Assembly: GCF_016584665.1 (NCBI RefSeq)
Contig: NZ_BBJB01000117.1
Span: 1 to 64,000 of the forward strand
Source: Pseudanabaena sp. lw0831
GTDB taxonomy: Bacteria > Cyanobacteriota > Cyanobacteriia > Pseudanabaenales > Pseudanabaenaceae
Length of the DNA: 64,000 nucleotides
Direction of reading: 5' to 3'
Part shown: positions 34,960 through 44,734 of the stretch, in pieces
How the letters are laid out: each line of letters starts with the position of its first letter
Position numbering within the stretch: the stretch's first letter is position 1
Program-made: the position numbers and the translations under genes
The notes under the pieces: generated by a model
The model's database searches: none
The model's input: only the letters and a program-made list of their open reading frames with translations
What the model was told of the DNA's origin: nothing

Positions 34960-35730
34960 TTATTTTACAAATGGACGCATCAGCAAATAGCCAGCACCAA
35001 AGGAAGTCAGGACAATTGCCACAATTGTGACAGTCAGAACCCAACCACTTAAACCAGATGTTTCGCGAGAGTCTTCTATCGACTCAGTACGAAGAGGACG
35101 AGAAGATATTTCTTCACGAATTTCTAACTTAGGCAACACTTTTGTTTTTGGAGTTGGCGCAGGATCAGGGGCTTCAAATGCAGCAAAAGAACTATCGTAA
35201 TATAATGCTTCGCTTACCGTTGGCTCATGATCATTTTGAGTTGCCGAATCACTGGCGAGCTGTCTTGCTCTAGAAATTGCTTCTTGGATCGCATTGTTTT
35301 TCTGCTGTGCAGCTACTTTCCGAGGACTAACCTGTGTTGCGGGCTTATCCGCAGGGCGAGGCTTAGCCGCAGGAGGGCGACCTTGGGGCTGCGGATTGTT
35401 TCTTGATGGCGCAGGATTAATTTGCGAAGAAGCACGAATACCTGCTAAAACGTCAGTTAGCTTTGAATCAGGTAAATTAGACTGGGTAAGAATTGTTTGT
35501 ACTCGCTCTGTGGATTGGGCGATCGATTCAAACTCTTGCAATAGCATTTGATTTTGCTTAGTTAGTTGCTCATTCTGCAACTGAAAAAAAGATAATTTTG
35601 CTTGAGTAGATTGCAACTCCGCAGCCAGTTCTCGATACACAGTCACAGGTACTGAAGCCTGATAACCAGATTGAGAGGTCTGATAACCAGAATGAGAAGT
35701 TGTAGGTTTAAAGACTGGATTGGCTTGCAT
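34960..35730 (-). CDS. Coiled-coil protein with C-terminal membrane anchor, unknown
   Basis: The 256-residue protein has a helical coiled-coil stretch (ELAAELQSTQAKLSFFQLQNEQL...), a Pro/Arg/Lys-rich low-complexity middle (NPQPQGRPPAAKPRPADKP), and one membrane helix near the end (WVLTVTIVAIVLTSFGAGYLL). The topology is likely cytosolic with a tail anchor. ATG 35730 is preferred to GTG 35742. Tandem SGYQ repeats occur near the N-terminus. Function unknown. Confidence 0.75.
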   Translation of the reverse strand: MQANPVFKPTTSHSGYQTSQSGYQASVPVTVYRELAAELQSTQAKLSFFQLQNEQLTKQNQMLLQEFESIAQSTERVQTILTQSNLPDSKLTDVLAGIRASSQINPAPSRNNPQPQGRPPAAKPRPADKPATQVSPRKVAAQQKNNAIQEAISRARQLASDSATQNDHEPTVSEALYYDSSFAAFEAPDPAPTPKTKVLPKLEIREEISSRPLRTESIEDSRETSGLSGWVLTVTIVAIVLTSFGAGYLLMRPFVK

Positions 35731-35815
35731 AGGCGACAGCACCGTGGATCGTGAAAAATTTAGTCGAGACTATACCATATGATTTGCTGCTTTTAGTTAA
35801 TTTAAAATAGGATTT

Positions 35816-36496
35816 ATGCTTTTATTACAGTTCAGTACTTCTCACTATTGCCGCAAAGCTAGACTAGCTCTTGGCTATAAGCAAATTCCCTATCAAGTCG
35901 AAAATCTCACTCCCGGTCTACATATTTTACGTGTTAAACCCCTTTCAGGCGCATATACTGTGCCAGTGCTATTACCGCAGCAAAAAAATTGTCCCGCCGT
36001 AGTCGGTGATTCTACAGAAATTATTCGGTTTCTCGAAGACTATCAACCCGATCCACCACTTTATTTAGAAGATGCTATCCAACAAAAAGAAGCGTTACGG
36101 CTAGAAGATCATTTTGATGAATTTGTTGGGACAGCAGCAAGGTTTGTTTACTATCAGTTTCGGGCTAATGAGGGCAAAAAAATTGATCCTTCATTAATGA
36201 GTCAAGCTGTGATTACAATCGTCAGATTGCAATATGGCATTAATGCCAATTCGGCAAAGAGCGCCGCCCAGAAAATTGCGGATGCGATCGCGATGCTCAG
36301 CGAATTTTGGCAAGATGGCTATTGGGTAGGCGATCGCTTTAGTGTTGCCGACTTGACTGCGGCAGCCTTGCTGTCACCATTGGGGTTAGTTCCAACCTAT
36401 CGCCGTAATTATCCTTGGCTATTTGATCGTATTACGGAAATTCATCAGATTTGTAATGAGCCACTGCCCAAAAATTGGCAAGCAGGACTTGATTGA
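35816..36496 (+). CDS. Glutathione S-transferase family protein
   Basis: The 226-residue protein has an N-terminal thioredoxin-like GST domain (LLQFSTSHYCRKARLAL, PVLLPQQ, DSTEIIRFLE). An all-helical C-terminal domain carries the DRFSVADLTAAALLSPL folding motif. Substrate unknown; SxxC near the N-terminus could be catalytic. It is divergent from the coiled-coil gene. Confidence 0.88.
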   Translation: MLLLQFSTSHYCRKARLALGYKQIPYQVENLTPGLHILRVKPLSGAYTVPVLLPQQKNCPAVVGDSTEIIRFLEDYQPDPPLYLEDAIQQKEALRLEDHFDEFVGTAARFVYYQFRANEGKKIDPSLMSQAVITIVRLQYGINANSAKSAAQKIADAIAMLSEFWQDGYWVGDRFSVADLTAAALLSPLGLVPTYRRNYPWLFDRITEIHQICNEPLPKNWQAGLD

Positions 36497-36505
36497 CCCG
36501 CTAGC

Positions 36506-36556
36506 AACCCAAAAGATGAGAGGCGGCGCGAAGCGCCGATTCTCATCTTTTGGGTT
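36506..36556. terminator. Palindrome after the GST gene
   Basis: Arms AACCCAAAAGATGAGA and TCTCATCTTTTGGGTT enclose GGCGGCGC-GAA-GCGCC with small asymmetries. The outer stem matches the elements at 8172 and 14930. Confidence 0.7.
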
Positions 36557-36717
36557 TTGATTTATTGCAAAGTGTTGTAAACATTTTTGGTGTTAGCTTA
36601 TTGATGTTAAGTTAGAGAATATTTCAAAAAATTTAAAAGCTGAATTTTTCTAATACTTAGAGTGCCAAGCAGCAGTTTTCAGATAGGTTATTAAAGGCGA
36701 TTAGTGCGGGTAGTTTT

Positions 36718-37374
36718 ATGACTGTTAATGTTAGTGAATCTTTGTTTGAGCAGATTCTCGAATATCTTCGAGTAAGGACTGAAGCAAGTGATCGCATTGC
36801 CGAAAATTTGCTCAAAGCACTTAAGAATTTGGCATCTAGCAGTACCGCAGATTCAGTTCATCAGTCAACCAGCGATCGCATCGACGATCTAGCAACACAA
36901 TTTGGACAAAAACTATTCGACGCATGGAAAGAGCTAGCCGACTTGCAAGTGGGTGAAAACTATTGGAGCTATCCTGTCATGTTTGAAGACCTTGCTGAAA
37001 CAATGGAAATATCCGTTGATATCTTTGTTCAATATTTAGCAAATGTGCAGATTGGTAGTTTGCAGCTCATCCAAGGACGTGGCTACAACTATCAAGTAAA
37101 TGGACAACAAGCTGCTTCTTTGACTTTTCACTCTGCCCCAACGCTCAAAAAAGCTGCCATTCCCAATATCAATGATAAAAAACAAGGTGCGGATCATAAA
37201 TCTTTTGGTAAGACTTTTAAAGTAGGCGATCGCGTTGCCGTAAATGCGAACCGTCAGCAATATGCCAATCATAAAGGTGTCGTTGAGCAGGTAATTAGTG
37301 TTAGCTGCCGCGTCAAATTAGACAATGGTTGGACAGCATTTTTACCCAATCATTGTTTAGATCACATCACATAA
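36718..37374 (+). CDS. Hypothetical protein with KOW/SH3-like C-terminus
   Basis: The 218-residue protein has a helical N-terminal part (LFEQILEYLRVRTEASDRIAENLLKAL) and a middle segment resembling a small winged or helical domain (LAETMEISVDIFVQYL). The C-terminal ~50 residues (FKVGDRVAVNANRQQYANHKGVVEQVISVSC) resemble KOW/SH3-like beta folds. I cannot assign a function. Confidence 0.7.
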   Translation: MTVNVSESLFEQILEYLRVRTEASDRIAENLLKALKNLASSSTADSVHQSTSDRIDDLATQFGQKLFDAWKELADLQVGENYWSYPVMFEDLAETMEISVDIFVQYLANVQIGSLQLIQGRGYNYQVNGQQAASLTFHSAPTLKKAAIPNINDKKQGADHKSFGKTFKVGDRVAVNANRQQYANHKGVVEQVISVSCRVKLDNGWTAFLPNHCLDHIT

Positions 37375-37405
37375 AACCCAAAAGGGGCGAAACGCGCCTC
37401 AAATG

Positions 37406-37460
37406 CAAGAACCAATTTTTAGTGGCGCGGCTTCGCCGCGCCACTAAAAATTGGTTCTTG
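37406..37460. repeat. Perfect 55-bp palindrome with TTC loop
   Basis: 26-base arms CAAGAACCAATTTTTAGTGG plus CGCGGC flank TTC. It sits about 30 bases upstream of the next start and after ACCCAAAAGGGG, half of another palindrome arm. Confidence 0.75.
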
Positions 37461-37491
37461 GGTAAATCGCAAAAACCTAAGATTGAAAAAT

Positions 37492-37980
37492 ATGACCTTT
37501 GAAGAGGCGATCGCCTATACAGAAGCTTTGCTTTCGCGCAAAGACATAGATGACTCACAGCTAGAATCAGAAATCTCGTCACTTGTACAAACTTCAAATG
37601 GAGCAAGAGGATTCTTTGTGTGCTTCTTGACTGGTGAATGGCAACTAGCGGATGCACCTAGCACTCATATTATTAGGGCTTTGCAATCTGCTCCTCATGC
37701 GATCGCAGAACTACTTGTCAAAAATCTAGCTATGTCCACAGCCATGGCGATTGTCCATCGTCGCGCAGGTAATGAAGAACAAGCTCAAGGCTCCGATCGC
37801 GTCGCTAGGCGAACTGCACTTTTAATTGAGAAAGTAGAACTGGCTGAAGTTTACGAAATCGCTACGCAAATGCGTAACTCGGCAATCTCAAACGATGGCA
37901 ACTACGCCTCTTTTCTGGAAAAATGGGGATATGATGCTGAGCAAAAACAAGCGATCGCCAATGTACTAGCCAATGGTTGA
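37492..37980 (+). CDS. Hypothetical protein upstream of a DUF309 gene
   Basis: The 162-residue protein starts at ATG 37492 (MTFEEAIAYTEALL). It is predicted helical and soluble, with NGARGFFVCFLTGEWQLAD and HAIAELLVKNLAMSTAMAIVHRR. Its stop overlaps the DUF309 start by 8 bases, so the two are probably translated together. I do not recognise the family. Confidence 0.75.
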   Translation: MTFEEAIAYTEALLSRKDIDDSQLESEISSLVQTSNGARGFFVCFLTGEWQLADAPSTHIIRALQSAPHAIAELLVKNLAMSTAMAIVHRRAGNEEQAQGSDRVARRTALLIEKVELAEVYEIATQMRNSAISNDGNYASFLEKWGYDAEQKQAIANVLANG

Positions 37981-38368
37981 TCCTGCATTTGAAGAGGCGA
38001 TCGCCCAGTTTAATAGTGGTGATTATTATGCCTGTCACGATACTTTAGAGGCGATTTGGAATGATTCTTGGCAAAGCGATCGGGCTTTTTATCAGGGGGT
38101 TTTACAAATTGCCGTTGGTCTATATCACCTCAAAAGTCAAAATTGGCATGGTGCAGCGATACTCTTAGGTGAGGGAACAAGCCGCTTACCAGCATATCTT
38201 CCTGACTATCAATCCATTGATGTTGAAACTTTATTAGCAGATAGTTTACTCATCTTACGTAAAGTCCAGACAAATGGGAAAGAGGGAATCGCGGAGATAT
38301 GGCAACAAATGGTGCATGGTGATTTAAAGATTCCTAAGATCACCAGATCCAATCTGGAAAATGCTTAG
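37973..38368 (+). CDS. DUF309-domain protein
   Basis: The 131-residue helical protein has the DUF309 core FNSGDYYACHDTLEAIWND, FYQGVLQIAVGLYHLKSQNWHGA and LLGEGTSRL. The conserved His/Glu residues could bind metal. Biochemical role unknown. It overlaps the upstream gene and is followed 26 bases later by the acyltransferase. Confidence 0.88.
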   Translation: MVDPAFEEAIAQFNSGDYYACHDTLEAIWNDSWQSDRAFYQGVLQIAVGLYHLKSQNWHGAAILLGEGTSRLPAYLPDYQSIDVETLLADSLLILRKVQTNGKEGIAEIWQQMVHGDLKIPKITRSNLENA

Positions 38369-38394
38369 CGCCATCAAAATAATCTTTACAAAAT

Positions 38395-39450
38395 ATGACT
38401 TGGGAACTCTCTGATCTACTGCGTGCGATCGCCACAACTATTGTCATTGGCATCCATGCTTCGCATCATTGGTGGTTTGGTGTGCATGATACGACGAGTA
38501 TCAGTTTTGAGATTTTTATCGACACAATCATTAACCAAGTTGGACGCTTTACAGTACCAATATTTGTGATTTTGTCAGGTTTCGCACTAGCGAAGTCAGA
38601 AGAGAAAAGACCTTTTGATTTACAAATATTTTTTCAGCGCCGCCTGTGGCGTATCGTGCCGCCCTACGTTCTATTTACTTTACTTAATATCATTGGGCAG
38701 AGCCAGTTTCAAAGAGCAGATTGGCTGGAGCGCGGAAAACAAACTATTCAATTGCTTTCTACAGGTATGGGTGACTATCACCTTTACTTTTTAGGGATCA
38801 TTTTTCAATGCTACATACTATATCCAATTCTTCGGATCATCGTATTTACAAAATGGAACTTATCTATTCTGATGTTTATCACCTTTGCTCTATTTAGCTT
38901 GAGATGGGTATCGGCAACTTTTGATTTACTAGTAAATATTACGACGTTCTTACCCAACGGTAATCATGTAATTTATTGGTTGTCCTATTTCCAAATCGGT
39001 ATTTGGCTAGCTAAGGATCGCGGATGGGCTAGTCTTTTGGTAGCGAAATGGCGATCTCAATCTTGGGGATATTTATTTGCGATCGCGGCAATTATCGAAC
39101 TAAGCGAATTCTATTGGACAGCTATACTCAAGAACTCTGCTGAAGCAGTTGGTCATTATGCTCGTCCAACAGTAGTTTTGTTGACATTGACCTTCTTGCT
39201 ATGGTCAATGTCTTGGCAAAAGATAGTGAGGCAGCCCGAAGGGCTGCCTCACTATCTTAGATTTCCCCAAACTATACCTTTCGCCAAGGCAAGCTTTACT
39301 ACTTATCTAGTTCATGTCTGGGTGCTGCGGGCGATCGCTCCTCTAGAAATAGTTGGAGGAATTCTATATGTTCCATTAGCAACAAGTATTTCTTGGCTAA
39401 TTGGTATTATGATCTGGCAGCTTTTACAACGCTTTGCGGTGTCACTTTAA
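38395..39450 (+). CDS. Acyltransferase-3 family membrane protein carrying an in-frame palindrome
   Basis: The 351-residue polytopic protein begins LSDLLRAIATTIVIGIHASHHWW, has FTVPIFVILSGFALA and the RRLWRIVPPYVLF loop, and closes with ATYLVHV-like FTTYLVHVWVLR. These features fit acyltransferase-3 enzymes that O-acylate surface glycans. A 39-bp palindrome at 39220-39258 encodes 13 residues exactly in frame in the cytosolic loop before the last helices. It therefore looks tolerated rather than disruptive. Confidence 0.85.
   Translation: MTWELSDLLRAIATTIVIGIHASHHWWFGVHDTTSISFEIFIDTIINQVGRFTVPIFVILSGFALAKSEEKRPFDLQIFFQRRLWRIVPPYVLFTLLNIIGQSQFQRADWLERGKQTIQLLSTGMGDYHLYFLGIIFQCYILYPILRIIVFTKWNLSILMFITFALFSLRWVSATFDLLVNITTFLPNGNHVIYWLSYFQIGIWLAKDRGWASLLVAKWRSQSWGYLFAIAAIIELSEFYWTAILKNSAEAVGHYARPTVVLLTLTFLLWSMSWQKIVRQPEGLPHYLRFPQTIPFAKASFTTYLVHVWVLRAIAPLEIVGGILYVPLATSISWLIGIMIWQLLQRFAVSL
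39220..39258. repeat. Perfect 39-bp palindrome with GAA loop inside a coding sequence
   Basis: 18-base arms AAGATAGTGAGGCAGCCC and complement flank GAA. It begins at a codon boundary and spans exactly 13 codons (KIVRQPEGLPHYL), so the reading frame continues. Its structure matches the intergenic members such as 31301 and 54527. Confidence 0.85.
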
Positions 39451-39453
39451 CCC

Positions 39454-39514
39454 AAACCGCAATAAATCGCTAAAAGTTTTGCAAAGCAAAACTTTTAGCG
39501 ATTTATTGCGGTTT
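39454..39514. terminator. Perfect 61-bp palindrome between convergent genes
   Basis: 29-base arms AAACCGCAATAAATCGCTAA plus AAGTTTTGC flank AAA. The right arm encodes the last residues and stop of the phytochrome kinase (39495). The left arm starts four bases after the acyltransferase stop. Confidence 0.8.
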
Positions 39515-42278
39515 GCTTGCTCGAAAACTTCTGTAACACTGCATCTAGTTCGTCTATCTTTATGGGTTTGCCAATAAAATCATCCATGCCATTCAAAATA
39601 CAATTCTCCCGATCTTCCGCCATGGTATTTGCGGTCATTGCTACGATTTTAACTTTGTTAATTGCCATTGTCTCTTTCTCTTTTAATCGGATACGGCGAG
39701 TTGCCTCTAAGCCATCCATCTCAGGCATTTGGATGTCCATCAGAATTAAATCATAAAATTTATGCTCTAGCGCTTTAAGTACTTCCAGACCATTCACTGC
39801 AAGATCTGCTTGATAACCAAGCTTTTCCAAAAACTTCAAAGCAATCATTTGATTATAGGTAGTATCTTCAGCCAATAGAATTCGCAAAGAATTAGATACT
39901 TCTTGTTTACTAGGCGCTTCTGTAATTTCTATGGCGGGCTGTACAGAAATCGCGATCTGACTTGTTTCAATCTCTACATCAGATAATTGCTCAACCTCAA
40001 CCTCAACCTCAATATCAAACTGAAAAATCGTACCCTTATTTAAAAAACTACTTGCCGAAATATGACTGCCCATGCAATGAGCAAACTGTTGACTGATCGC
40101 TAAGCCTAGTCCTGTTCCAGTTTGCGACTCTTTGCCCGAAGAAGTTTGTACAAAAGCTTCAAATAAATTATCGATTTCTTCTGGAGCTATTCCTATCCCA
40201 GAATCTTCTAATTCAAAATGAATAATAGCTTTTGAAGATTCATCTTCTTTATCCATTAAGGACACACGAAGAAGCACATAGCCTTTATCTGTAAACTTGA
40301 TCGCATTTCCCATCAAATTCAATAAAATCTGTCTGAGTTTTCGCTCGTCAGCTTTAATATACTGGGGAGAATTGGGATGTACTGCAAAGATTAACTGTAA
40401 ATTTTTATCCTTTGCTTGAATTTGCATCATCTCTCGCAAATTATGCAAAAACAGATGAAGGTCAAACTGATTCTCGTTAAGAATAATCTTACCTGCTTCA
40501 ATCTTCGACATTTCTAAAATGTCATCAATTAAGCATAGTAAATGCTCGCTGCTATAACTAATAATATTAACGTATTCCCCAATCGCTTGAGTTAGAGAGT
40601 TATCAAGATGCATCAACTGAGTGCATCCCAAAATTGCATTGAGAGGAGTTCTCAATTCGTGACTCATTCGTGCCAAAAAGCTGGTTTTAGCCTGACTTGC
40701 AACTTGGGCGCGTTCAGCTTCTAGCCTCAGTGCTTGTTGTGACAATTCCAGAGCTGCAAGCATGAGCGTACTTCTCAATTCTGACGCAGTTTCAATTGCT
40801 ACTTCATCCCAAGGCAAAGACTTCGCTTTGACAGTTTCTTTCCATAACTCAAATGACCGTTGTGGAGTTAGCTCCCATTCATCATCAAGAGCCAATTTAT
40901 TGGGATCGCCAGCCCAATTAACAGTTTGGATAACTTCACTGCGAAACCAAATAATATGATAGGAAGTATGATTGAGCGAGATAGAAATTGCTAATATTCC
41001 ACTGGCTATATCCTTAATAGCGATCGCTTCGGGATATAGGTAACTTAAGCAATTGGTATGAAAAACATCCTCAGATTTAGTCTCTAGCCATAAAATTAAC
41101 GAGCTGATAAATTTTTGAGAAGGGCAAATTCCAATCTCGGAAATGCGATCGCTAAGATAGATGACCACACCTTGAGCATTAACCAAATTCAACAAATCCT
41201 CTGCATTTTGAGAGAATATGTCGTTGATAGATTGATGCGGTTTGAGAATATTCTGTTTTATTTTAGCTTGAACGATCTTGACTTTTTCTTGAGCATTCTT
41301 TAACTCTTGCTCATATCTGCTGACGATTTCGATGGACATGACTTGCGCTAAAAACTCACAGGCTTTTCTGGCTTCATAGTCAATATATCGAGGAGAAAAG
41401 TGGTGGCAGACAATCAATCCCCATAATTTACCTGCATTAATCAAAGAGATACTGAAAGAAGCAGAAACTCCCATCTTTTGTAAATACTTGATGTGACCTA
41501 GCGAAACACTTCTTAGCGTACTGAAGCTTAGATCGATGGGTTCCTGAGTAATTGGATTATTTAATGGAACAATTGGGACAGGGTGAGAATTAACATCAAT
41601 AATTTGACGTAGCCAGTTTTTATAGTAGAGCTTTCGCGCAAGTTCAGGAATGTCAGCAGCAGGAAAATGTAATCCTAGAAAGGATTCTATCTGTTCATCT
41701 TTAGCCTCAGCAATGACAATACCGCTATGATCTGGCTCGAATCGATAGAGCATTACGCGATCGCATTGAGTTATTTTGCGAATTTCCTGAGCCAGCAAGT
41801 CTGACATTTCAGTGAAGCTATTAGCCTGTCTGACATTAGCTGTTGCAGATCTAGCAAAATGATAAAAACCAAGGCTAGAATCAATACCTGTAGATAAAAG
41901 TTCTAATTCTAAAATCAGTAATCCATCGGAGCGATGCATTACTCCCTGAAATAAATACTTCTTCTCCTCTATTTGAACAGTTATTGTTATTGGATTAAAT
42001 ATTTCCAAATCTTTTCGAGCAAGGAAAGAGACTAAGGTGTCAATCTGAGATTTTGGAAATAGAGTGCTTAAAGGCTTCTCAATCAATGAGCTAGCTGGAA
42101 TATTGAAAAAGTCAATTGTGTTATCACTAATCTGAGCGATTGTCAGATCTAGTTCGTTGATCCCAATCAAGATGCCATGCGACTGAATATGCCCCAATAG
42201 ATGAATCTGTTCGCGATCGCAGTTTTCGTAGCCAAATGGCTTGGAAAAATTAGAAGCTATAGCTTGTACTGATTCCAT
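39495..42278 (-). CDS. Bacteriophytochrome-type hybrid histidine kinase
   Basis: The 927-residue protein is arranged PAS (~20-120), GAF (~140-315), PHY (~325-500), HisKA (His540 in MSHELRTPL), HATPase_c (NLMGNAIKF, DSGIGI, GTGLGL) and a receiver (~797-920; LILMDIQMPEMDG). Cys20 in NCDREQIH is the biliverdin-attaching Cys of bacteriophytochromes. The GAF position used by plant/Cph1-type phytochromes is Gly261 before His262. PASDIP is PAADIP (Asp209), and the PHY-tongue PRxSF reads PQRSF (472-476). It should sense red/far-red light. The last codons come from a palindrome. Confidence 0.95.
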   Translation of the reverse strand: MESVQAIASNFSKPFGYENCDREQIHLLGHIQSHGILIGINELDLTIAQISDNTIDFFNIPASSLIEKPLSTLFPKSQIDTLVSFLARKDLEIFNPITITVQIEEKKYLFQGVMHRSDGLLILELELLSTGIDSSLGFYHFARSATANVRQANSFTEMSDLLAQEIRKITQCDRVMLYRFEPDHSGIVIAEAKDEQIESFLGLHFPAADIPELARKLYYKNWLRQIIDVNSHPVPIVPLNNPITQEPIDLSFSTLRSVSLGHIKYLQKMGVSASFSISLINAGKLWGLIVCHHFSPRYIDYEARKACEFLAQVMSIEIVSRYEQELKNAQEKVKIVQAKIKQNILKPHQSINDIFSQNAEDLLNLVNAQGVVIYLSDRISEIGICPSQKFISSLILWLETKSEDVFHTNCLSYLYPEAIAIKDIASGILAISISLNHTSYHIIWFRSEVIQTVNWAGDPNKLALDDEWELTPQRSFELWKETVKAKSLPWDEVAIETASELRSTLMLAALELSQQALRLEAERAQVASQAKTSFLARMSHELRTPLNAILGCTQLMHLDNSLTQAIGEYVNIISYSSEHLLCLIDDILEMSKIEAGKIILNENQFDLHLFLHNLREMMQIQAKDKNLQLIFAVHPNSPQYIKADERKLRQILLNLMGNAIKFTDKGYVLLRVSLMDKEDESSKAIIHFELEDSGIGIAPEEIDNLFEAFVQTSSGKESQTGTGLGLAISQQFAHCMGSHISASSFLNKGTIFQFDIEVEVEVEQLSDVEIETSQIAISVQPAIEITEAPSKQEVSNSLRILLAEDTTYNQMIALKFLEKLGYQADLAVNGLEVLKALEHKFYDLILMDIQMPEMDGLEATRRIRLKEKETMAINKVKIVAMTANTMAEDRENCILNGMDDFIGKPIKIDELDAVLQKFSSKQTAINR

Positions 42279-42945
42279 TTCCTAACTCTTGCAGCTTAAA
42301 GTACTTTGTATGAAAAAAATTAAAAATTTACTGTTTTGAGCAAGTGTTTTGCAATGCCTGTTAAAGCTATCCCACACCTAATTAGAGCGATAAACGCATC
42401 ACATAAATCTACGTCGCATAGATTTAAATCTATGATATCTACAAATTCTTATACTTAAATTATAGCGATAGTCATTCTTCATTTAGGATCAAGCTCTTAA
42501 CAATGATTTTTAGACTCAAGAACCACAATTATGTTGCAACAGTGATGGCAACAATTAGCCTGACTTTCTATATTTTTAACTTTTTTCTAAAAACTATAGA
42601 CAAAACATCTCACATAGAGTTATGATTGCTAATCGTGACTAAAAACAGAAACTAAGTGAAATAAACCAATGCGTTTCCTTCCTTAAGTCTGAGTCACGCT
42701 TTGGTATAGCGACATAAAGAAAGTCAAAAGTCTTTTAAACCTATAACAACCAACCCAAGAGATTGAGTTTCTCACGTCTAGTAGTTTGACTAGATATCTT
42801 CTGTAAGTCGTCTCGAAGCCCGTTAAACAGCCTTCAAAACCAATACTTCTTACTAAGATCGAAACCGATCTCTTTTGAGCCTGTCAAAAATCGGCAGAAA
42901 TATTCTGCGCGAAAATTTGAAGTCAAGCAAGCGGAGCTAATTTTA
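42279..42945. other. 667-base leader region before rplC, no gene seen
   Basis: This A/T-rich gap separates the phytochrome gene and the ribosomal cluster. I find no ORF of note, no tRNA and none of the long palindromes. It must contain the divergent promoters and probably a long untranslated leader for rplC. No specific promoter boxes or regulatory fold could be called by eye. Confidence 0.5.
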
Positions 42946-43587
42946 ATGACTGTCGGAATTCTCGGCACAAAACTTGGGATGACCCAAGTATTCGATTCGG
43001 ATGGCAACGCAGTTCCTGTAACCGTTGTCCTAGCAGGTCCCTGCACAATCACACAAGTCAAGACCGAAACCAAAGAAGGCTACAAAGCCATTCAAATTGG
43101 TTACGGTAAGACCCGCGAAAAGCTGCTTAGCCAGCCAGAACTGGGGCATTTGAAAGTCTCAGGTGCTGAGCCTGTTAAGCATCTTCGTGAATATCGCCTT
43201 GATAATGTTAGTGATTTCACTATTGGTCAGACTCTAGATGTAAGTCAGTTCAAGGATGGCGACATCGTTGACGTGATTGGAACTAGCATCGGTAAAGGTT
43301 TTGCTGGTTACCAAAAGCGCCACAACTTTGCTCGCGGTCCAATGGCTCACGGTTCTAAGAACCACAGACAACCTGGATCGACAGGAGCAGGTACTACTCC
43401 TGGTCGTGTATATCCCGGTAAGCGCATGGCTGGTCGCCTTGGCGGTAAGCAAATCACCGTGAAGAAGCTAATTATAGTCAAAGTCGATGCAGCGAACAAT
43501 GTGTTGCTAATTAAAGGAGCAGTCCCTGGTAAACCTGGCGCATTGCTTAACGTCATTCCTACCGTAATTATCGGCAAGGCTAAATAA
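42946..43587 (+). CDS. rplC: 50S ribosomal protein L3
   Basis: The 213-residue protein begins [15 protein letters not shown] and has the conserved core [25 protein letters not shown] near residues 110-140 that reaches the peptidyl-transferase region. First gene of the cluster. Confidence 0.98.
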   Translation: MTVGILGTKLGMTQVFDSDGNAVPVTVVLAGPCTITQVKTETKEGYKAIQIGYGKTREKLLSQPELGHLKVSGAEPVKHLREYRLDNVSDFTIGQTLDVSQFKDGDIVDVIGTSIGKGFAGYQKRHNFARGPMAHGSKNHRQPGSTGAGTTPGRVYPGKRMAGRLGGKQITVKKLIIVKVDAANNVLLIKGAVPGKPGALLNVIPTVIIGKAK

Positions 43588-43654
43588 AGGCGCAATTATA
43601 GGCGCGAAATAAAAGACTAAGTAGTTTGTTCGTGAGATCGAGAGAATATAAGTT

Positions 43655-44329
43655 ATGCCTACAGTAATAGATTGGACAGGGAATGAAGTCGGCGAAGTAA
43701 GCCTTGAGTTGCGTGTTGCCAAAGAAGCAAGTGCAAAAGGTTTAGTTCACCGCGCCCTTGTCAGACAGTTAGCCAATGCCCGTCAAGGCACAGCCAGCAG
43801 CAAGACTCGCGCTGAAGTCCGTGGTGGTGGTCGTAAGCCCTTTAGACAGAAGGGTACAGGTCGCGCCCGTGCTGGTTCGACCAGATCCCCACTCACTCGT
43901 GGTGGTGGTGCAATTTTTGGACCTAAGCCTAGAGATTACGAAACCAAGATGAACCGTAAGGAGCGTCGTCTTGCACTTCGTACCGCATTTATCGGTCGTA
44001 CATCTGATTTGATTATTGTTGAAGATTTTGCCGTAAACCTTGCTCAGCCTAAGACTAAGGAATTATGTCAAGCCCTTGAGCGTTGGGGTGTCACCGTTGG
44101 CAAAAAGACCCTGATCATCACCGATCGCAAAGAAGCAAACATTGTTCTTTCTGCTCGTAATATTCAGAACTTACAATTGATTGCGGCCGATCAGCTCAAC
44201 ATGTTCGACATTCTAAATTCTGAAAAGATCGTGGCAACTCGCTCGGCGATCGCCAAGATTCATGAAGTATATGGTGGCGACGCAAAGTTGGTAACTGAGA
44301 TCGTAACCACGGTCGAAGACGCAGAATAA
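43655..44329 (+). CDS. rplD: 50S ribosomal protein L4
   Basis: The 224-residue protein has the extended loop [23 protein letters not shown] that lines the exit tunnel. In some bacteria L4 also represses its own operon; no S10-type leader fold was recognised here. Confidence 0.98.
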   Translation: MPTVIDWTGNEVGEVSLELRVAKEASAKGLVHRALVRQLANARQGTASSKTRAEVRGGGRKPFRQKGTGRARAGSTRSPLTRGGGAIFGPKPRDYETKMNRKERRLALRTAFIGRTSDLIIVEDFAVNLAQPKTKELCQALERWGVTVGKKTLIITDRKEANIVLSARNIQNLQLIAADQLNMFDILNSEKIVATRSAIAKIHEVYGGDAKLVTEIVTTVEDAE

Positions 44330-44357
44330 CGGAATCTAAGTAGAAGAAAGAAACACC

Positions 44358-44672
44358 ATGGCTAAGATCCCCACCGAATTCGATCCCCGTCGGTTGCCCG
44401 ACATCATTCGTCGCCCTTTGCTCAATGAAAAGGCAACCCGACAATTAGAAAGCAACAAATACACATTTGATGTTTTTCATGATGCTACTAAACCTGAGAT
44501 TAGAGCCGCCATTGAAAGCCTTTTCTCGGTTACGGTCAAAAAAGTGAACACCCATAATCCACCCGCACAAGCGCGTCGTATTGGTAAGTTCGCAGGCAAA
44601 CGCGCTCAAATCAAAAGAGCGATCGTCACCCTCGCAGAAGGCAGCAAAATCGATTTGTTCCCCGATGTGTAA
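44358..44672 (+). CDS. rplW: 50S ribosomal protein L23
   Basis: The 104-residue protein has [11 protein letters not shown] and the C-terminal [16 protein letters not shown]. It sits at the tunnel exit and is the docking site for trigger factor and SRP. Confidence 0.97.
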   Translation: MAKIPTEFDPRRLPDIIRRPLLNEKATRQLESNKYTFDVFHDATKPEIRAAIESLFSVTVKKVNTHNPPAQARRIGKFAGKRAQIKRAIVTLAEGSKIDLFPDV

Positions 44673-44734
44673 GCAATAGCTTTTTACAAAAAAGGCAAAA
44701 TCAGAGAACTGTTCTTTAACAAAATCAGACAATT

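Noticed and set aside
42279-42945. S10-type L4-binding leader before rplC
   Set aside because: The region is long enough, but no recognisable stem-loop set could be identified by eye; RNA folding with comparison across relatives would be needed.
43507-43722. Antisense ORFs in the ribosomal cluster
   Set aside because: Composition follows from the sense-strand codons; no independent support.
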